Positions 33,870 through 42,538 of a stretch of 64,000 bases of DNA are shown here, piece after piece (positions within the stretch are counted from its first letter, which is position 1; each line of letters begins with the position of its first letter). Below the pieces are notes generated by a model. That model was given only the letters and a program-made list of their open reading frames with translations. It was not told the DNA's origin and did not search any database. The translations under genes and the position numbers were made by a program. This DNA is from Pontibacter anaerobius (GTDB lineage Bacteria > Bacteroidota > Bacteroidia > Cytophagales > Hymenobacteraceae), in assembly GCF_026241195.1 (NCBI RefSeq), contig NZ_JAPFQO010000003.1, positions 310,001 to 374,000 on the forward strand. The letters run 5' to 3'.

Positions 33870-35567
33870 ATGCTGATAGATCTTAAAATAAAGAATTACG
33901 CCCTGATAGAGAAACTGGAGATGAACCCTTCGCCGGTGCTCAACATCATCACGGGTGAGACAGGTGCCGGTAAGTCCATTATGCTGGGGGCTATTGGCCT
34001 GCTGCTGGGCAACCGCGCTGATACCAAGCTGCTCTTTAACCAGGAGGAGAAGTGTGTAATTGAAGGCGTGTTCGACATCTCGAGCTATAACCTGCAGGAG
34101 CTTTTCACGAAAGAGGACCTGGACTTCGACAACCAGTGCATTCTGCGTCGTGAGATCAGCCCCAGCGGTAAGAGCCGCGCCTTCGTGAACGACACGCCCG
34201 TAACCCTGGACGTGATCCGCAAGATCGGCGAGAACCTGATGGATATCCACTCGCAGCACGACACGCTGCAGCTCGGCGACACCAGCTATCAGCTTAACAT
34301 ACTCGATATTTATGCCGGCAACACCTCGTCGATGGGCAACACCACGTTTGATATTTACGCAGGCAACCTGTCGTACCTGCGCAAGTATAACGAGAGCTAC
34401 CGCAAGTATAAAAAGCTGGAAAGCGATTATAAGAAGCTAACCGACCAGCTGGCGCAGGCGCAGAAGGAGCACGATTACCACGCCTTTTTGCTGAACGAGC
34501 TGGATGAGGCAGGCCTGCAGGAGAACGAGCAGGAGGAGCTGGAGGAGGAGCTGAAGCAGCTGGAGAACGCCGAAGATATCAAACTGAAGCTGACGCAGGC
34601 GGTACAAAGCCTCACGGAGTCGGAGTTTAACATCACCTCGGCCCTGAAGGATACCGTGCATACGTTGAGCCAGCTGGCCGCTTTCTCTAACAAGTATGAG
34701 GAGCTTCGCAGCCGCGCCGAGAGCTGCATGATAGAGCTGAACGACGTTGCCGGGGAGCTGGAGGATGCCGAGCGCAACACCGAGGCCGACCCGCAGCGCA
34801 CCCTGGAGGTGCAGGAGCGCCTGAACCTGATTTATACGTTGCAGCGCAAGCACCAGGTGCAAAGCAACGCGGAACTGCTGCAGCTACAGCGCGAGCTGGA
34901 GGAGAAAGTGGGCAGCGTGCTCAACCTGGATACCGCCATCGCCAACACCGAGAAAGCCGTGAAGGCTGCTGAGCAGGAGGTACTGGAGAAGGCAGCTTTA
35001 CTTTCGGAGCGTCGCAAAGCGTCTTTCGGTACGTTTGAGGAAGAACTGTACAAACTGCTGGCTGAGCTAGGAATGCCGAACGCACGCATCGTTATTCAGC
35101 ATAACGAGGTAGCGCCATCCGCTACCGGCACCGACGACATCAGTATACTTTTCAGCGCCAACAAAGGAGCGCAGCCACAAACATTGATCAAGGCTGCCTC
35201 GGGTGGTGAGTTCTCGCGCCTGATGCTAAGTATAAAGTATATGCTTGCCGATAAAACCGCCCTGCCGACCATCGTTTTCGATGAGATAGACACGGGTATA
35301 TCTGGTGAAGTGGCCGTGAAAGTGGGCAAGATGATGCAGCAAATGGCGCAGAAACACCAGATCATCGCCATCTCACACCTGCCGCAGATTGCCGCGCAGG
35401 GCAACTCGCACTATTTTGTGTACAAGCACGACACCGAAGACCGCACTATCAGCCGTATTAAGAAGCTGGATGACCAGGAGCGCATAAACGAGATAGCGCA
35501 CATGATTGCCGGCGCGAACCCGAGCGACAATGCGTATCAAAGTGCAAAAGAGTTGCTTTCACTCTAA
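33870..35567 (+). CDS. recN: DNA repair protein RecN
   Basis: SMC-like ATPase in double-strand break repair. Walker A GETGAGKS is at residues 29-36, coiled-coil arms rich in Glu/Leu/Gln span about 165-395, and the C-terminal head has SGGEFSRLML (signature) and TIVFDEIDTGISG (Walker B). 565 residues is the usual length. It is normally next to porD in this phylum, but here the small Sm-like gene and element copy 3 intervene. The AGTCTTGCGTC motif ends 7 bp before its start. Confidence 0.95.
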   Translation: MLIDLKIKNYALIEKLEMNPSPVLNIITGETGAGKSIMLGAIGLLLGNRADTKLLFNQEEKCVIEGVFDISSYNLQELFTKEDLDFDNQCILRREISPSGKSRAFVNDTPVTLDVIRKIGENLMDIHSQHDTLQLGDTSYQLNILDIYAGNTSSMGNTTFDIYAGNLSYLRKYNESYRKYKKLESDYKKLTDQLAQAQKEHDYHAFLLNELDEAGLQENEQEELEEELKQLENAEDIKLKLTQAVQSLTESEFNITSALKDTVHTLSQLAAFSNKYEELRSRAESCMIELNDVAGELEDAERNTEADPQRTLEVQERLNLIYTLQRKHQVQSNAELLQLQRELEEKVGSVLNLDTAIANTEKAVKAAEQEVLEKAALLSERRKASFGTFEEELYKLLAELGMPNARIVIQHNEVAPSATGTDDISILFSANKGAQPQTLIKAASGGEFSRLMLSIKYMLADKTALPTIVFDEIDTGISGEVAVKVGKMMQQMAQKHQIIAISHLPQIAAQGNSHYFVYKHDTEDRTISRIKKLDDQERINEIAHMIAGANPSDNAYQSAKELLSL

Positions 35568-35647
35568 TTAGTAATTGCTATATTGCTGCTTCGTTTCCGG
35601 GGTAACCGGTAAATCTAGGTTAGGCAATCAAAAAAATAACAAAAGAC

Positions 35648-36460
35648 ATGTCTTATAATCTTTTAAAAGGAAAGAAAGGGATCATTTTCGGTGCGCTGGA
35701 TGAGAAATCTATCGCCTGGAAAGTGGCCCTGCGTGCCAAAGAGGAAGGTGCGGAGTTCGTTCTGACAAATGCGCCTATCGCGATGCGAATGGGCGAGATC
35801 AACAAACTGGCTGAGCAGTGTAATGCGCAGATCATCCCGGCTGATGCCACCTCTGTAGAGGATCTGGAGAACCTGTTCACGAAGGCACAGGAGATTTTGG
35901 GCGGCAAAATCGACTTTATACTTCACTCTATCGGCTCCAGCCCGAACATCCGTAAAGGCAAAGAATATGGCGACCTGAACTACGACTGGTTCCAGAAAAC
36001 GCTGGACATCTCGGCGCTGTCTTTTCATAAGGTGATGCACGTGGCTGAGAAGCAGGACGCCATGAACGAGTGGGGCTCTATTGTAGCACTGTCGTACATA
36101 GCGGCGCAGCGTGTGTTCCCTGATTACACCGACATGTCGCATGCCAAGGCGGTGCTGGAGTCTATTGCCCGCAACTATGGCTACCGCTTCGGAAAGATGA
36201 AGAAGGTGCGTGTAAACACGGTTTCTCAGTCTCCGACCAAAACTACAGCCGGTACTGGCGTAGGCGGTTTCGACGCGTTCTACGATTATGCCGATAAGAT
36301 GTCGCCGCTGGGTAACGCCTCTGCCGAAGATTGCGCCAATTACACCATCACCCTGTTCTCAGACCTTACCCGTATGGTAACCATGCAGAACCTGATGCAC
36401 GACGGCGGTTTCTCCTACATGGGTATCTCTGAGGATATCGTGGACATGATCTCCAAGTAA
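35648..36460 (+). CDS. fabI: Enoyl-[acyl-carrier-protein] reductase (NADH), FabI
   Basis: Last step of fatty-acid elongation. It belongs to the divergent short-chain dehydrogenase group: KKGIIFGALDEKSIAW for NAD binding with the spaced glycines, HSIGSSPN, and the catalytic Y-x6-K in FPDYTDMSHAK. Length 270. It is closed by a terminator 40 bp downstream. Confidence 0.95.
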   Translation: MSYNLLKGKKGIIFGALDEKSIAWKVALRAKEEGAEFVLTNAPIAMRMGEINKLAEQCNAQIIPADATSVEDLENLFTKAQEILGGKIDFILHSIGSSPNIRKGKEYGDLNYDWFQKTLDISALSFHKVMHVAEKQDAMNEWGSIVALSYIAAQRVFPDYTDMSHAKAVLESIARNYGYRFGKMKKVRVNTVSQSPTKTTAGTGVGGFDAFYDYADKMSPLGNASAEDCANYTITLFSDLTRMVTMQNLMHDGGFSYMGISEDIVDMISK

Positions 36461-36500
36461 CTTGAATATTGGGGCATAACGCTCTAATCCTGAAGTATAA

Positions 36501-36539
36501 AAAAGTCCCCTGCCATACTTTGGTAGGGGACTTTTGTTT
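36501..36539 (+). terminator. Terminator of fabI
   Basis: AAAAGTCCCCT (36501-36511) pairs with AGGGGACTTTT (36525-36535), extended inward by CCA/TGG, then TTTC. Confidence 0.88.
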
Positions 36540-36555
36540 CTGAGCTGTTCCTTCG

Positions 36556-36685
36556 CTCGCGTCCCGCGAGTGTGAGTTATGGAGAGGCCTCCGGCCGACC
36601 TATACTTCTATAAAGTATAAATGCATGCTCATCAGAGCGTGGCGAGACGCCACCGGATACAGTACACTCGCTTCCCGCAAGCGAG
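36556..36685. repeat. Cluster of short hairpins
   Basis: In 130 bp lie CTCGCG-TCC-CGCGAG (36556-36570), GGCC-TCC-GGCC (36586-36596), TATACTT...AAGTATA (36601-36619), GTGGCG-AGA-CGCCAC (36639-36653) and CTCGCTT-CCCGC-AAGCGAG (36667-36685). The first and last share the loop and arm pattern. They are past the fabI terminator and outside any gene, so this is a second class of REP-like sequence. Confidence 0.7.
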
Positions 36686-36727
36686 GGGATTAGATCACAC
36701 GTTGTTGGGGCATCTCCAAATTTATAC

Positions 36728-37099
36728 CTATTCCTCCTCCCGGTGCACGGCGTTAAAGTCGAAGGCGGGGATGCAGATAGACCAGTACTCGGTTTCGTGG
36801 TCAAAGGGGTTGGAGTAGCGGATGCGGGCACCAGCCTTTATAAGTATAGACTCGCCTGCTTTTACCTCCATCTCCTCACCGTCAATCTCAATCAGCTTTT
36901 TGCCGCGCGTAACGATGGTAATTTCATCAAACTCCGGCGTCTGGTGTGGCTCGCCCCAGTGCGGGGGCGCTATCATGTGGGCCACGCTGAAGGCATTGGT
37001 GTGCGTAGAGGCGTTCCCGAAATGCTCCTCAATCAGTTTTCCGTCGGTGGTAGGCACCCGGAAAGGCTTGGTCTGCTTAAAGTATTTTTTCTCGCTCAT
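36728..37099 (-). CDS. Cupin-domain protein
   Basis: A 123-residue single-domain cupin. The motif 1 region reads PHWGEPHQTPEFDEIT with two histidines and glutamates in metal-binding positions, and motif 2 near residue 90 is GARIRYSNPFDHETEY, with a histidine late in the motif. GEMEVKAGESILI-type text between is the usual beta turn. The substrate cannot be told; relatives include sugar and quercetin enzymes and transcription factors. The Kazal gene lies 23 bp upstream on the same strand. Confidence 0.8.
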   Translation of the reverse strand: MSEKKYFKQTKPFRVPTTDGKLIEEHFGNASTHTNAFSVAHMIAPPHWGEPHQTPEFDEITIVTRGKKLIEIDGEEMEVKAGESILIKAGARIRYSNPFDHETEYWSICIPAFDFNAVHREEE

Positions 37100-37122
37100 A
37101 ATTGTTGCTCTTGAAGTATAAC

Positions 37123-37359
37123 TTACTGCTTATCTTCGCAGGCGCCCTGGGTGTAGGAGGTAACGCCGGCTTTGTCGGCCATGCAGGGGTTGCTGTAGGT
37201 CTTGCCGTCGCAGCCACACACAGGGTCGTACTGCATGGTGCAGATAGCATCAGGGTCTATTTTGGCGGGGTCGATGCAGGTGCTTTGCGGCGTGCTGTTA
37301 TTAACGCAGGAGGCCAGGCTGGCGAACACAAAAACGGAAGCGGCAATTACTTTTTTCAT
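37123..37359 (-). CDS. Kazal-type serine protease inhibitor domain lipoprotein
   Basis: A 78-residue lipoprotein: signal with lipobox LASC, then one Kazal domain with six cysteines in the pattern C...C...[15 protein letters not shown]...C. The reactive-loop region is the [11 protein letters not shown] segment. Kazal domains are mainly eukaryotic but also occur in Bacteroidota. The product is anchored in the envelope and may block a serine protease. Many proteases are encoded in this window, but no target is shown. Confidence 0.85.
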   Translation of the reverse strand: MKKVIAASVFVFASLASCVNNSTPQSTCIDPAKIDPDAICTMQYDPVCGCDGKTYSNPCMADKAGVTSYTQGACEDKQ

Positions 37360-37541
37360 AGTATAGGATTAATTAGATTATCTACGTAAACGGCAGAAAT
37401 GCGGGCTTAAACTAACCTGTAAGGGCTCACGCCGTATGTATCTGCAAGTACAAAAATATAGAAATTAGAACGGATTCAGCCTGTCTTTTGGTGTGATCTG
37501 TTTGAACCCTATTTTTACAAGATAACAGTTAACAAAAAACT

Positions 37542-37970
37542 ATGAATCAGATCAATAAAGACAGTGACAAGATATTAATAGCCACGCTTGCCGGTATAGG
37601 GTTAGGCGTAGCGGCAGGGGTGCTGTTAGCGCCGAAAAACGGACGCGATGCCAGAGAAGAACTGATGCGCCATCTAAACAGAGCCAGCGATGAGGTGAAC
37701 AGCAACGTAAAACGCTGGACGGCCAACCTGAAGAGCAAGCGCAGCAAAGACAACGGAACGCCTCCGCAGGAAGACTATGACCTGGTGATGCACGGCTCCT
37801 GGGATGACGTTAGAAGACAACTCCGCAATAACTACTCTGAACTGACCGAGGAGGACCTGGAGTATCAGCAAGGGCAGGAGAGTGAGCTGATGGATCGCCT
37901 GCAGCGCAAAATAGGTAAAACCAGAGACGAGATTCAGCGCATGCTGTCTGACCTCAACTTTAAACTGTAA
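37542..37970 (+). CDS. YtxH-domain protein with CsbD-like C-terminus
   Basis: A 142-residue protein. Residues 10-35 are a glycine/alanine membrane segment followed by APKNGRDAREEL, the YtxH signature. The C-terminal part WDDVRRQLRNNYSELTEEDLEY...LMDRLQRKIGKTRDEIQRML closely resembles CsbD stress proteins, so this looks like a fusion of two stress-related domains. It is the first of three YtxH genes in a row. Confidence 0.8.
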   Translation: MNQINKDSDKILIATLAGIGLGVAAGVLLAPKNGRDAREELMRHLNRASDEVNSNVKRWTANLKSKRSKDNGTPPQEDYDLVMHGSWDDVRRQLRNNYSELTEEDLEYQQGQESELMDRLQRKIGKTRDEIQRMLSDLNFKL

Positions 37971-38124
37971 GGTGCTGCAAACAAACAATTTCCGATCAGG
38001 TTTATGCTTCTGGAGCAACTATAATAGAATCTTTTAGTATAGGTATAACTTAATGCTATATTAATCGTTATATCACCACACGATAGTTAAATTGATTTTA
38101 AGATTTAAATAATAACAAAAGACT

Positions 38125-38454
38125 ATGAAAGACAATAGCGGAAAAGTTTTGCTGGCTATGCTGGCTGGCGCCAGTGCCGGTGTAATCGCAGGTTTACTGA
38201 TGGCCCCAGATACAGGCGAGGTTACCCGTAACAGCGTTAAGAAATGGGCCGGCAAAATGAGCAAAGACCTGGAGAAAAACCTTCAGGATGGTTTAGAAGA
38301 GATCAAGAAGATGAGCGGCGATACGTTTGGCAAGTCTGCAGAAGCCAATAGAGGTGCTAACAAAAGTGGCAGCACTGGCAGCACGACAACAGGCGGTACG
38401 ACTACTGGCACCACAGGTGGCTCCGCAACAGGCAGCACTGGCGGAAACGCTTAA
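38125..38454 (+). CDS. YtxH-domain protein with low-complexity tail
   Basis: A 109-residue protein: short hydrophobic segment (about 9-30, MLAGASAGVIAGLLMAP) followed by DTGEVTRNSVKKW, the YtxH signature, an amphipathic helix, and a Gly/Ser/Thr tail of about 28 residues with GGTTTGTTGG-type repeats. It is the second of three tandem YtxH genes, with its own terminator. Confidence 0.8.
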   Translation: MKDNSGKVLLAMLAGASAGVIAGLLMAPDTGEVTRNSVKKWAGKMSKDLEKNLQDGLEEIKKMSGDTFGKSAEANRGANKSGSTGSTTTGGTTTGTTGGSATGSTGGNA

Positions 38455-38539
38455 GCAGCATTAACCGAGGCGCTACTATAGCCAAAGCTGTGGCTTTTAT
38501 ACTATGGCTTGCTGAGGAGGTTATTTGTAACGCCTGCGG

Positions 38540-38576
38540 AAGCGCCTGTCCCAAAAGGGCAGGCGCTTTTGTTTTT
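38540..38576 (+). terminator. Terminator of the second YtxH gene
   Basis: AAGCGCCTG-T-CCC pairs with GGG-C-AGGCGCTT with a small bulge, loop AAAA, followed by a T-rich tail. Confidence 0.85.
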
Positions 38577-38679
38577 AGGAGTAGCTATGTCAACTTAAAA
38601 CGCTTGTTCGCGTTATAAAATACATAGTGATGCCTTCTTAGGAAGGCTTTTATGTATCAATAAAAACAAGAACCAAACT

Positions 38680-39129
38680 ATGAGAACTCATATGGAATGC
38701 CGCTCCCTAGGCGAGCACAAGTCTAATTACAGCACACATGAGTCTGTACGCCAGATAAGACAAAAAGGAACCAACCAGAGAAGCAATATAAGAAAGAGCA
38801 ACAGTGGGGGAGGCGGCCAGGTAGTTGCCGGGCTTATCGCAGGTGCCGCCGCAGGTGTAATCGCCGGTATGATGCTGGCTCCTGAAAAGGGCACTGTGAT
38901 GCGTAAAAAAGTATCAGACCAGGCTACCAAACTGGGCGACCAGGTGAACAAAGGCTACAGCAGCACCAAAGGCAAAGTTAGCGACTGGACAAGCAAGATG
39001 AAGAGTGACAAATCTCGCAGCCAGACTGAGGGAAATGTAAAGAAAAGCCCTTACACGGACACTAACAAGTGGGATGACCAGGAGAGCAGAAACATGGCCA
39101 ACACAGCCAGAAATACCCCTGGCGTATAA
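38680..39129 (+). CDS. YtxH-domain protein (third copy)
   Basis: A 149-residue protein. The first ~40 residues are polar and basic (no signal peptide), then a glycine-rich hydrophobic stretch GAAAGVIAGMMLAPEKG with the YtxH signature VMRKKVSDQA, and a Ser/Lys/Thr-rich C-terminus. Starts further in are possible, since the first 40 residues have no counterpart in the other two copies. A strong terminator shared with lysS follows. Confidence 0.75.
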   Translation: MRTHMECRSLGEHKSNYSTHESVRQIRQKGTNQRSNIRKSNSGGGGQVVAGLIAGAAAGVIAGMMLAPEKGTVMRKKVSDQATKLGDQVNKGYSSTKGKVSDWTSKMKSDKSRSQTEGNVKKSPYTDTNKWDDQESRNMANTARNTPGV

Positions 39130-39147
39130 AGGTCTCAAGTATAAAAG

Positions 39148-39184
39148 CAAAAGCCGCTCTATAAAACTTCAGAGCGGCTTTTTT
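39148..39184. terminator. Bidirectional terminator, YtxH3 and lysS
   Basis: AAGCCGCTCT (39151-39160) pairs with AGAGCGGCTT (39171-39180), with A and T tracts on both sides, between convergent genes. Confidence 0.88.
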
Positions 39185-39201
39185 ATGTTTAAAAGCGAGA
39201 G

Positions 39202-40746
39202 TTACTTCTTCTCTTCTTCTTTCTTGTCCTGCTTTTCCGGCTTCATCTGCGGGAAGAACAGCACATCCTGGATCGACTGGGAGTTGGTCATGATCATGCT
39301 CAGGCGGTCGATGCCCACACCCAGGCCAGCTGTTGGCGGCATACCATACTCCAGTGCACGCAGGAAGTCTTCGTCAAGGGCCATGGCCTCTACGTCGCCG
39401 CGGCGGGCCAGCTCCAGCTGCTCCTCAAAGCGGGCACGCTGGTCAACCGGGTCGTTCAGCTCTGAGAAAGCGTTGCAAATCTCCTTACCGTTGCAGATCG
39501 CCTCGAAGCGCTCTACCAGGCCTGGCTTGCTGCGGTGTTTCTTTGCCAGCGGGCTCATCTCCACTGGGTAATCCGTAATGAAAGTTGGCTGGATCAGGTA
39601 TGGCTCCGATGTCTCCCCAAAAATCTCGTCTATCAGCTTGGCCTTACCCATGGTTGGGTCGGTATGGATGCCCAGTTTCTCTGCTGTCTGGCGCAGTTCC
39701 GCCTCATCCATGTTAGAGATATCGATCTTCGTGAAGTGCTCAATAGCCTCGAACATAGTATAGCGCTTCCATGGCCGCTGGAAATCGATGATGTTGTCAC
39801 CAACCTGTACTTTAGTGGTGCCGTGTAGCGCCAGGGCTACTTTCTCCACCATTTCCTCCACCAACTCCATCATCCAGTTATAGTCCTTGTAAGTAACGTA
39901 AAGCTCCATTACGGTGAATTCCGGATTGTGGAAGCGGCTCATGCCTTCGTTGCGGAAGTCTTTGGCAAACTCGAACACGCCATCAAAGCCACCTACTATC
40001 AGGCGCTTTAAGTATAGCTCGTTGGCGATGCGCAGGTACAGCGTCATGTCCAGTGTGTTGTGGTGCGTTTTAAACGGACGGGCCGCCGCGCCACCGTGGA
40101 TAGGCTGCAGGATCGGGGTTTCCACCTCCAGGTAGCCTTTATCTGACAGGAAGCCACGCATGGTGTTTACCAGCTTGGTGCGTTTTTGGAACGTTTCGCG
40201 CACATGCGGGTTCACGATCAGGTCTACATAGCGCTGGCGGTAGCGCAGCTCCGGGTCGTTAAAGGCATCGTATACATGCTCCACGCCGTTCTCATCCACC
40301 TCGCGCTTTACAATTGGCAGCGGCCTCAGCGATTTGGCCAGCACTGTAAGTTCGGTAACGTGCACCGAAATCTCGCCCACCTGGGTCACGAAGGCATAGC
40401 CTTTGATGCCGATAAAGTCGCCGATGTCGAGCATCTTCTTGAACACCGTGTTGTACAGGTCCTTGTTCTCGCCCGGTGCAACATCATCGCGCGACACGTA
40501 AATCTGGATACGGCCTGTGCTGTCCATGAGCTCTGCAAACGAGGCTTTACCCATAATACGGCGGCTCATCAGGCGGCCTGCCAGGCTTACTTCCTGATAG
40601 TTGCCCTTCTCCTTATCAAAATTATCCTTTATCTCCTTGGCCGTGGCCGTAACTTCAAATGTCTCAGAGGGATAAGGGTTGATGCCCATTTTCTCCAGCT
40701 CTTCGCGCTCATGGCGTCTGCGTAGTTCCTGTTCGCTCAGTTGCAT
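39202..40746 (-). CDS. lysS: Lysyl-tRNA synthetase (class II)
   Basis: Charges tRNA-Lys. The anticodon-binding OB fold occupies about residues 55-160, and the class II motifs include YRQRYVDLI before motif 1, [14 protein letters not shown] (motif 2), and [11 protein letters not shown] (motif 3). 514 residues matches LysS. A lysine/glutamate-rich tail ends the protein. Confidence 0.96.
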   Translation of the reverse strand: MQLSEQELRRRHEREELEKMGINPYPSETFEVTATAKEIKDNFDKEKGNYQEVSLAGRLMSRRIMGKASFAELMDSTGRIQIYVSRDDVAPGENKDLYNTVFKKMLDIGDFIGIKGYAFVTQVGEISVHVTELTVLAKSLRPLPIVKREVDENGVEHVYDAFNDPELRYRQRYVDLIVNPHVRETFQKRTKLVNTMRGFLSDKGYLEVETPILQPIHGGAAARPFKTHHNTLDMTLYLRIANELYLKRLIVGGFDGVFEFAKDFRNEGMSRFHNPEFTVMELYVTYKDYNWMMELVEEMVEKVALALHGTTKVQVGDNIIDFQRPWKRYTMFEAIEHFTKIDISNMDEAELRQTAEKLGIHTDPTMGKAKLIDEIFGETSEPYLIQPTFITDYPVEMSPLAKKHRSKPGLVERFEAICNGKEICNAFSELNDPVDQRARFEEQLELARRGDVEAMALDEDFLRALEYGMPPTAGLGVGIDRLSMIMTNSQSIQDVLFFPQMKPEKQDKKEEEKK

Positions 40747-41035
40747 GCGATTTATACTATAAGTGATGTGTTCAGATCAAGCTGCAAAATTCGGAAATAA
40801 TCGGCAGCTTTTAAAGGGGAACCAATGATTAAAAGTGATTTAACTGATTTGAGCGATTACGGCGTTCCTGATTTGCGCTTGTGCTGAACGGATAAGACGG
40901 AATTGTGGCCTTAAGAAGTATAAGTTTAGTTAGGATTCCAGTTATTAGATCCTGCCTATGGAGACCCGGTTCGCTTTCTTTTTTCTGCTATTCTGTCATG
41001 ATCAAGAAATAAATCAAAACCCTTCATCACCGGTA
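40747..41035. other. lysS upstream region
   Basis: The gap between lysS and the next gene is 349 bp, ending in the terminator at 41036. The minus-strand leader has a TATACTATAA-like stretch at the lysS side and several AATC repeats at about 10-bp spacing near 40815-40860, including AACCAATGATTAA (40820-40832), a relative of the serC leader repeats. No gene is seen. Confidence 0.45.
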
Positions 41036-41072
41036 CAAAAGAAAAGCTCCTGCAAGTATAACCTGCAGGAGC
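41036..41072 (-). terminator. Terminator of the 342-residue gene
   Basis: GCTCCTGCA (41046-41054) pairs with TGCAGGAGC (41064-41072); on the minus strand a T-rich tract follows. Confidence 0.8.
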
Positions 41073-41095
41073 CAAAGAAGAAGGGAAAGTATACA

Positions 41096-42124
41096 TTATG
41101 CCGCCTGGCCCAGCTCGAAATCCTGGTCGCCGAGCAGCGGTTTGATTTGCTGTTGCAGCCTGGCTTCCACAAAGGAGCCTTGTAGGTATTTGGGTAACTG
41201 CTGCACCAAATCCTCATACTTTTGTAGGCCAACTGCCTGTGCTACATAACATTCGTGTATACCGTTCAGGTAGCTCACAATCTGCAGCAGCGACTCATGG
41301 AAAAGCTTAAAATCTATATCGGCCAGCACAAAGCGCTCAATCTCCCGGTGGGTGGAGGAGATGCGCAGGCGAGCCATCAAATCAAACAGGGTAGTATAGC
41401 CTACGCGCCACGTTAGCTGCTGCCAGTGCTGCGGGCTAAATTTCTGAAGCACCTCACCGCTCTTGCTGCTGCGTATGGCTGTGGCGGCGTTGGCCTGCAC
41501 CTGCTGCCTCACGGCCTTAGCCTTTTGGCGGCGCGTAGTGCATAAAAACTGCCCGATCTGTGCCTGTGCTTCCAGCTCCTTGCCCGCAATCTGCAGGCCC
41601 GGCTTGTAGTGCGCCAACGGCAGGCGGTGTACCTTAAAATCATCGTAGTGGCCTGAGGCGTAGAAGCCCATTGCTCTCGGGTAGGCATTCTTTACTACCA
41701 AACGACCTGCCTCGCGTAGTATCCAGGCTTCGTTGCTGGTCTTCACATCGCGGGTATACAGAAAGGCCTGCAAGCCGGCAAACACGGCATAGTAAGCCTG
41801 CGGGAAAGTCCAGTGCAGGGCGTTACGCATATAAGCCTCATCGCCGAGTTCGGCGGTGGCACGCAGCGCGTACTCTGTACTCCAGCTGTTTAGTAGCAGC
41901 CGCTTTACTGCCTCCAGGTCCTGCTCGTTCAGCTCCGGCTTTTGCTCATGCAGTAGCGGCAGCTGCCCCGGCGCAATAGTACCTGCGTGCTGGATGTGGT
42001 AATTTATAGCAAAAAAGTAGTTTAGAAACACCTGTGCAGGTATGGATTTCTGCCATACTTTATCGGTATTTTGTGTTCCCTCCGGATACAGGGAAAGCAC
42101 CTTCTCTTCATCTCTCTCTTTCAT
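41096..42124 (-). CDS. Hypothetical protein, possibly HEPN-like
   Basis: A 342-residue protein I do not recognise. It has no signal peptide or membrane segment. Residues about 85-135 (LLNSWSTEYALRA...NALHWTFPQAYYAVFAG) resemble the helical face of HEPN domains, and the C-terminal half is Gln- and Leu-rich and helical. The frame opens to 42160, but MKERDEE at 42124 is the likelier start. It stands alone between lysS and a divergent secreted nuclease. The HEPN comparison is weak. Confidence 0.6.
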   Translation of the reverse strand: MKERDEEKVLSLYPEGTQNTDKVWQKSIPAQVFLNYFFAINYHIQHAGTIAPGQLPLLHEQKPELNEQDLEAVKRLLLNSWSTEYALRATAELGDEAYMRNALHWTFPQAYYAVFAGLQAFLYTRDVKTSNEAWILREAGRLVVKNAYPRAMGFYASGHYDDFKVHRLPLAHYKPGLQIAGKELEAQAQIGQFLCTTRRQKAKAVRQQVQANAATAIRSSKSGEVLQKFSPQHWQQLTWRVGYTTLFDLMARLRISSTHREIERFVLADIDFKLFHESLLQIVSYLNGIHECYVAQAVGLQKYEDLVQQLPKYLQGSFVEARLQQQIKPLLGDQDFELGQAA

Positions 42125-42538
42125 ATATACTAAACAAATCTGAGGCTGCATCAGTTGCATAAAATCATGAAAATACCCTCTATTTTTTGATTTTAGTTGT
42201 CTGTAAACCAGTGGTTTATGTAGTAATTTGTAGTTTGCTTAAATAAAGTGCAGGATCAGGTTTTAGACAGGAAATAAGCGCAACGGGAGCTAAGTTTTAA
42301 AAGACTTGGAAGAGGTTTAGTGAATTGTACTATACCAGTTTAATTAGCTTCTTTGGGAGGGTGTGGTTGTACTCAGCGGATTCTTAAGAATACAGTAACA
42401 CAACCTAACCGAATCATGCCTATTTTTGTGGGATATGTCAGGCGCCTTACCTACAGCTTATTTTTATACTTTTCCCTTCTTGGCAGCAGAAGCGCCCGAT
42501 GCCGTGTTTGTTATCAATCCAAATCTATCCAATATTTT
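42125..42538. other. Divergent region upstream of the secreted nuclease
   Basis: A 414-bp gap between two divergent genes. It holds two small palindromes, TAAACCA-G-TGGTTTA (42204-42218) and ATTCTTAAGAAT (42380-42391), and a TATACTT heptamer near 42467. A continuous reading frame runs from 42353 into the nuclease but lacks any signal peptide at its start. No separate gene is seen. Confidence 0.45.

Noticed and set aside
42353-42538. 62-residue N-terminal extension of the secreted nuclease
   Set aside because: A normal signal peptide begins at 42539; the extension is Cys/Arg-rich and looks like a leader region.
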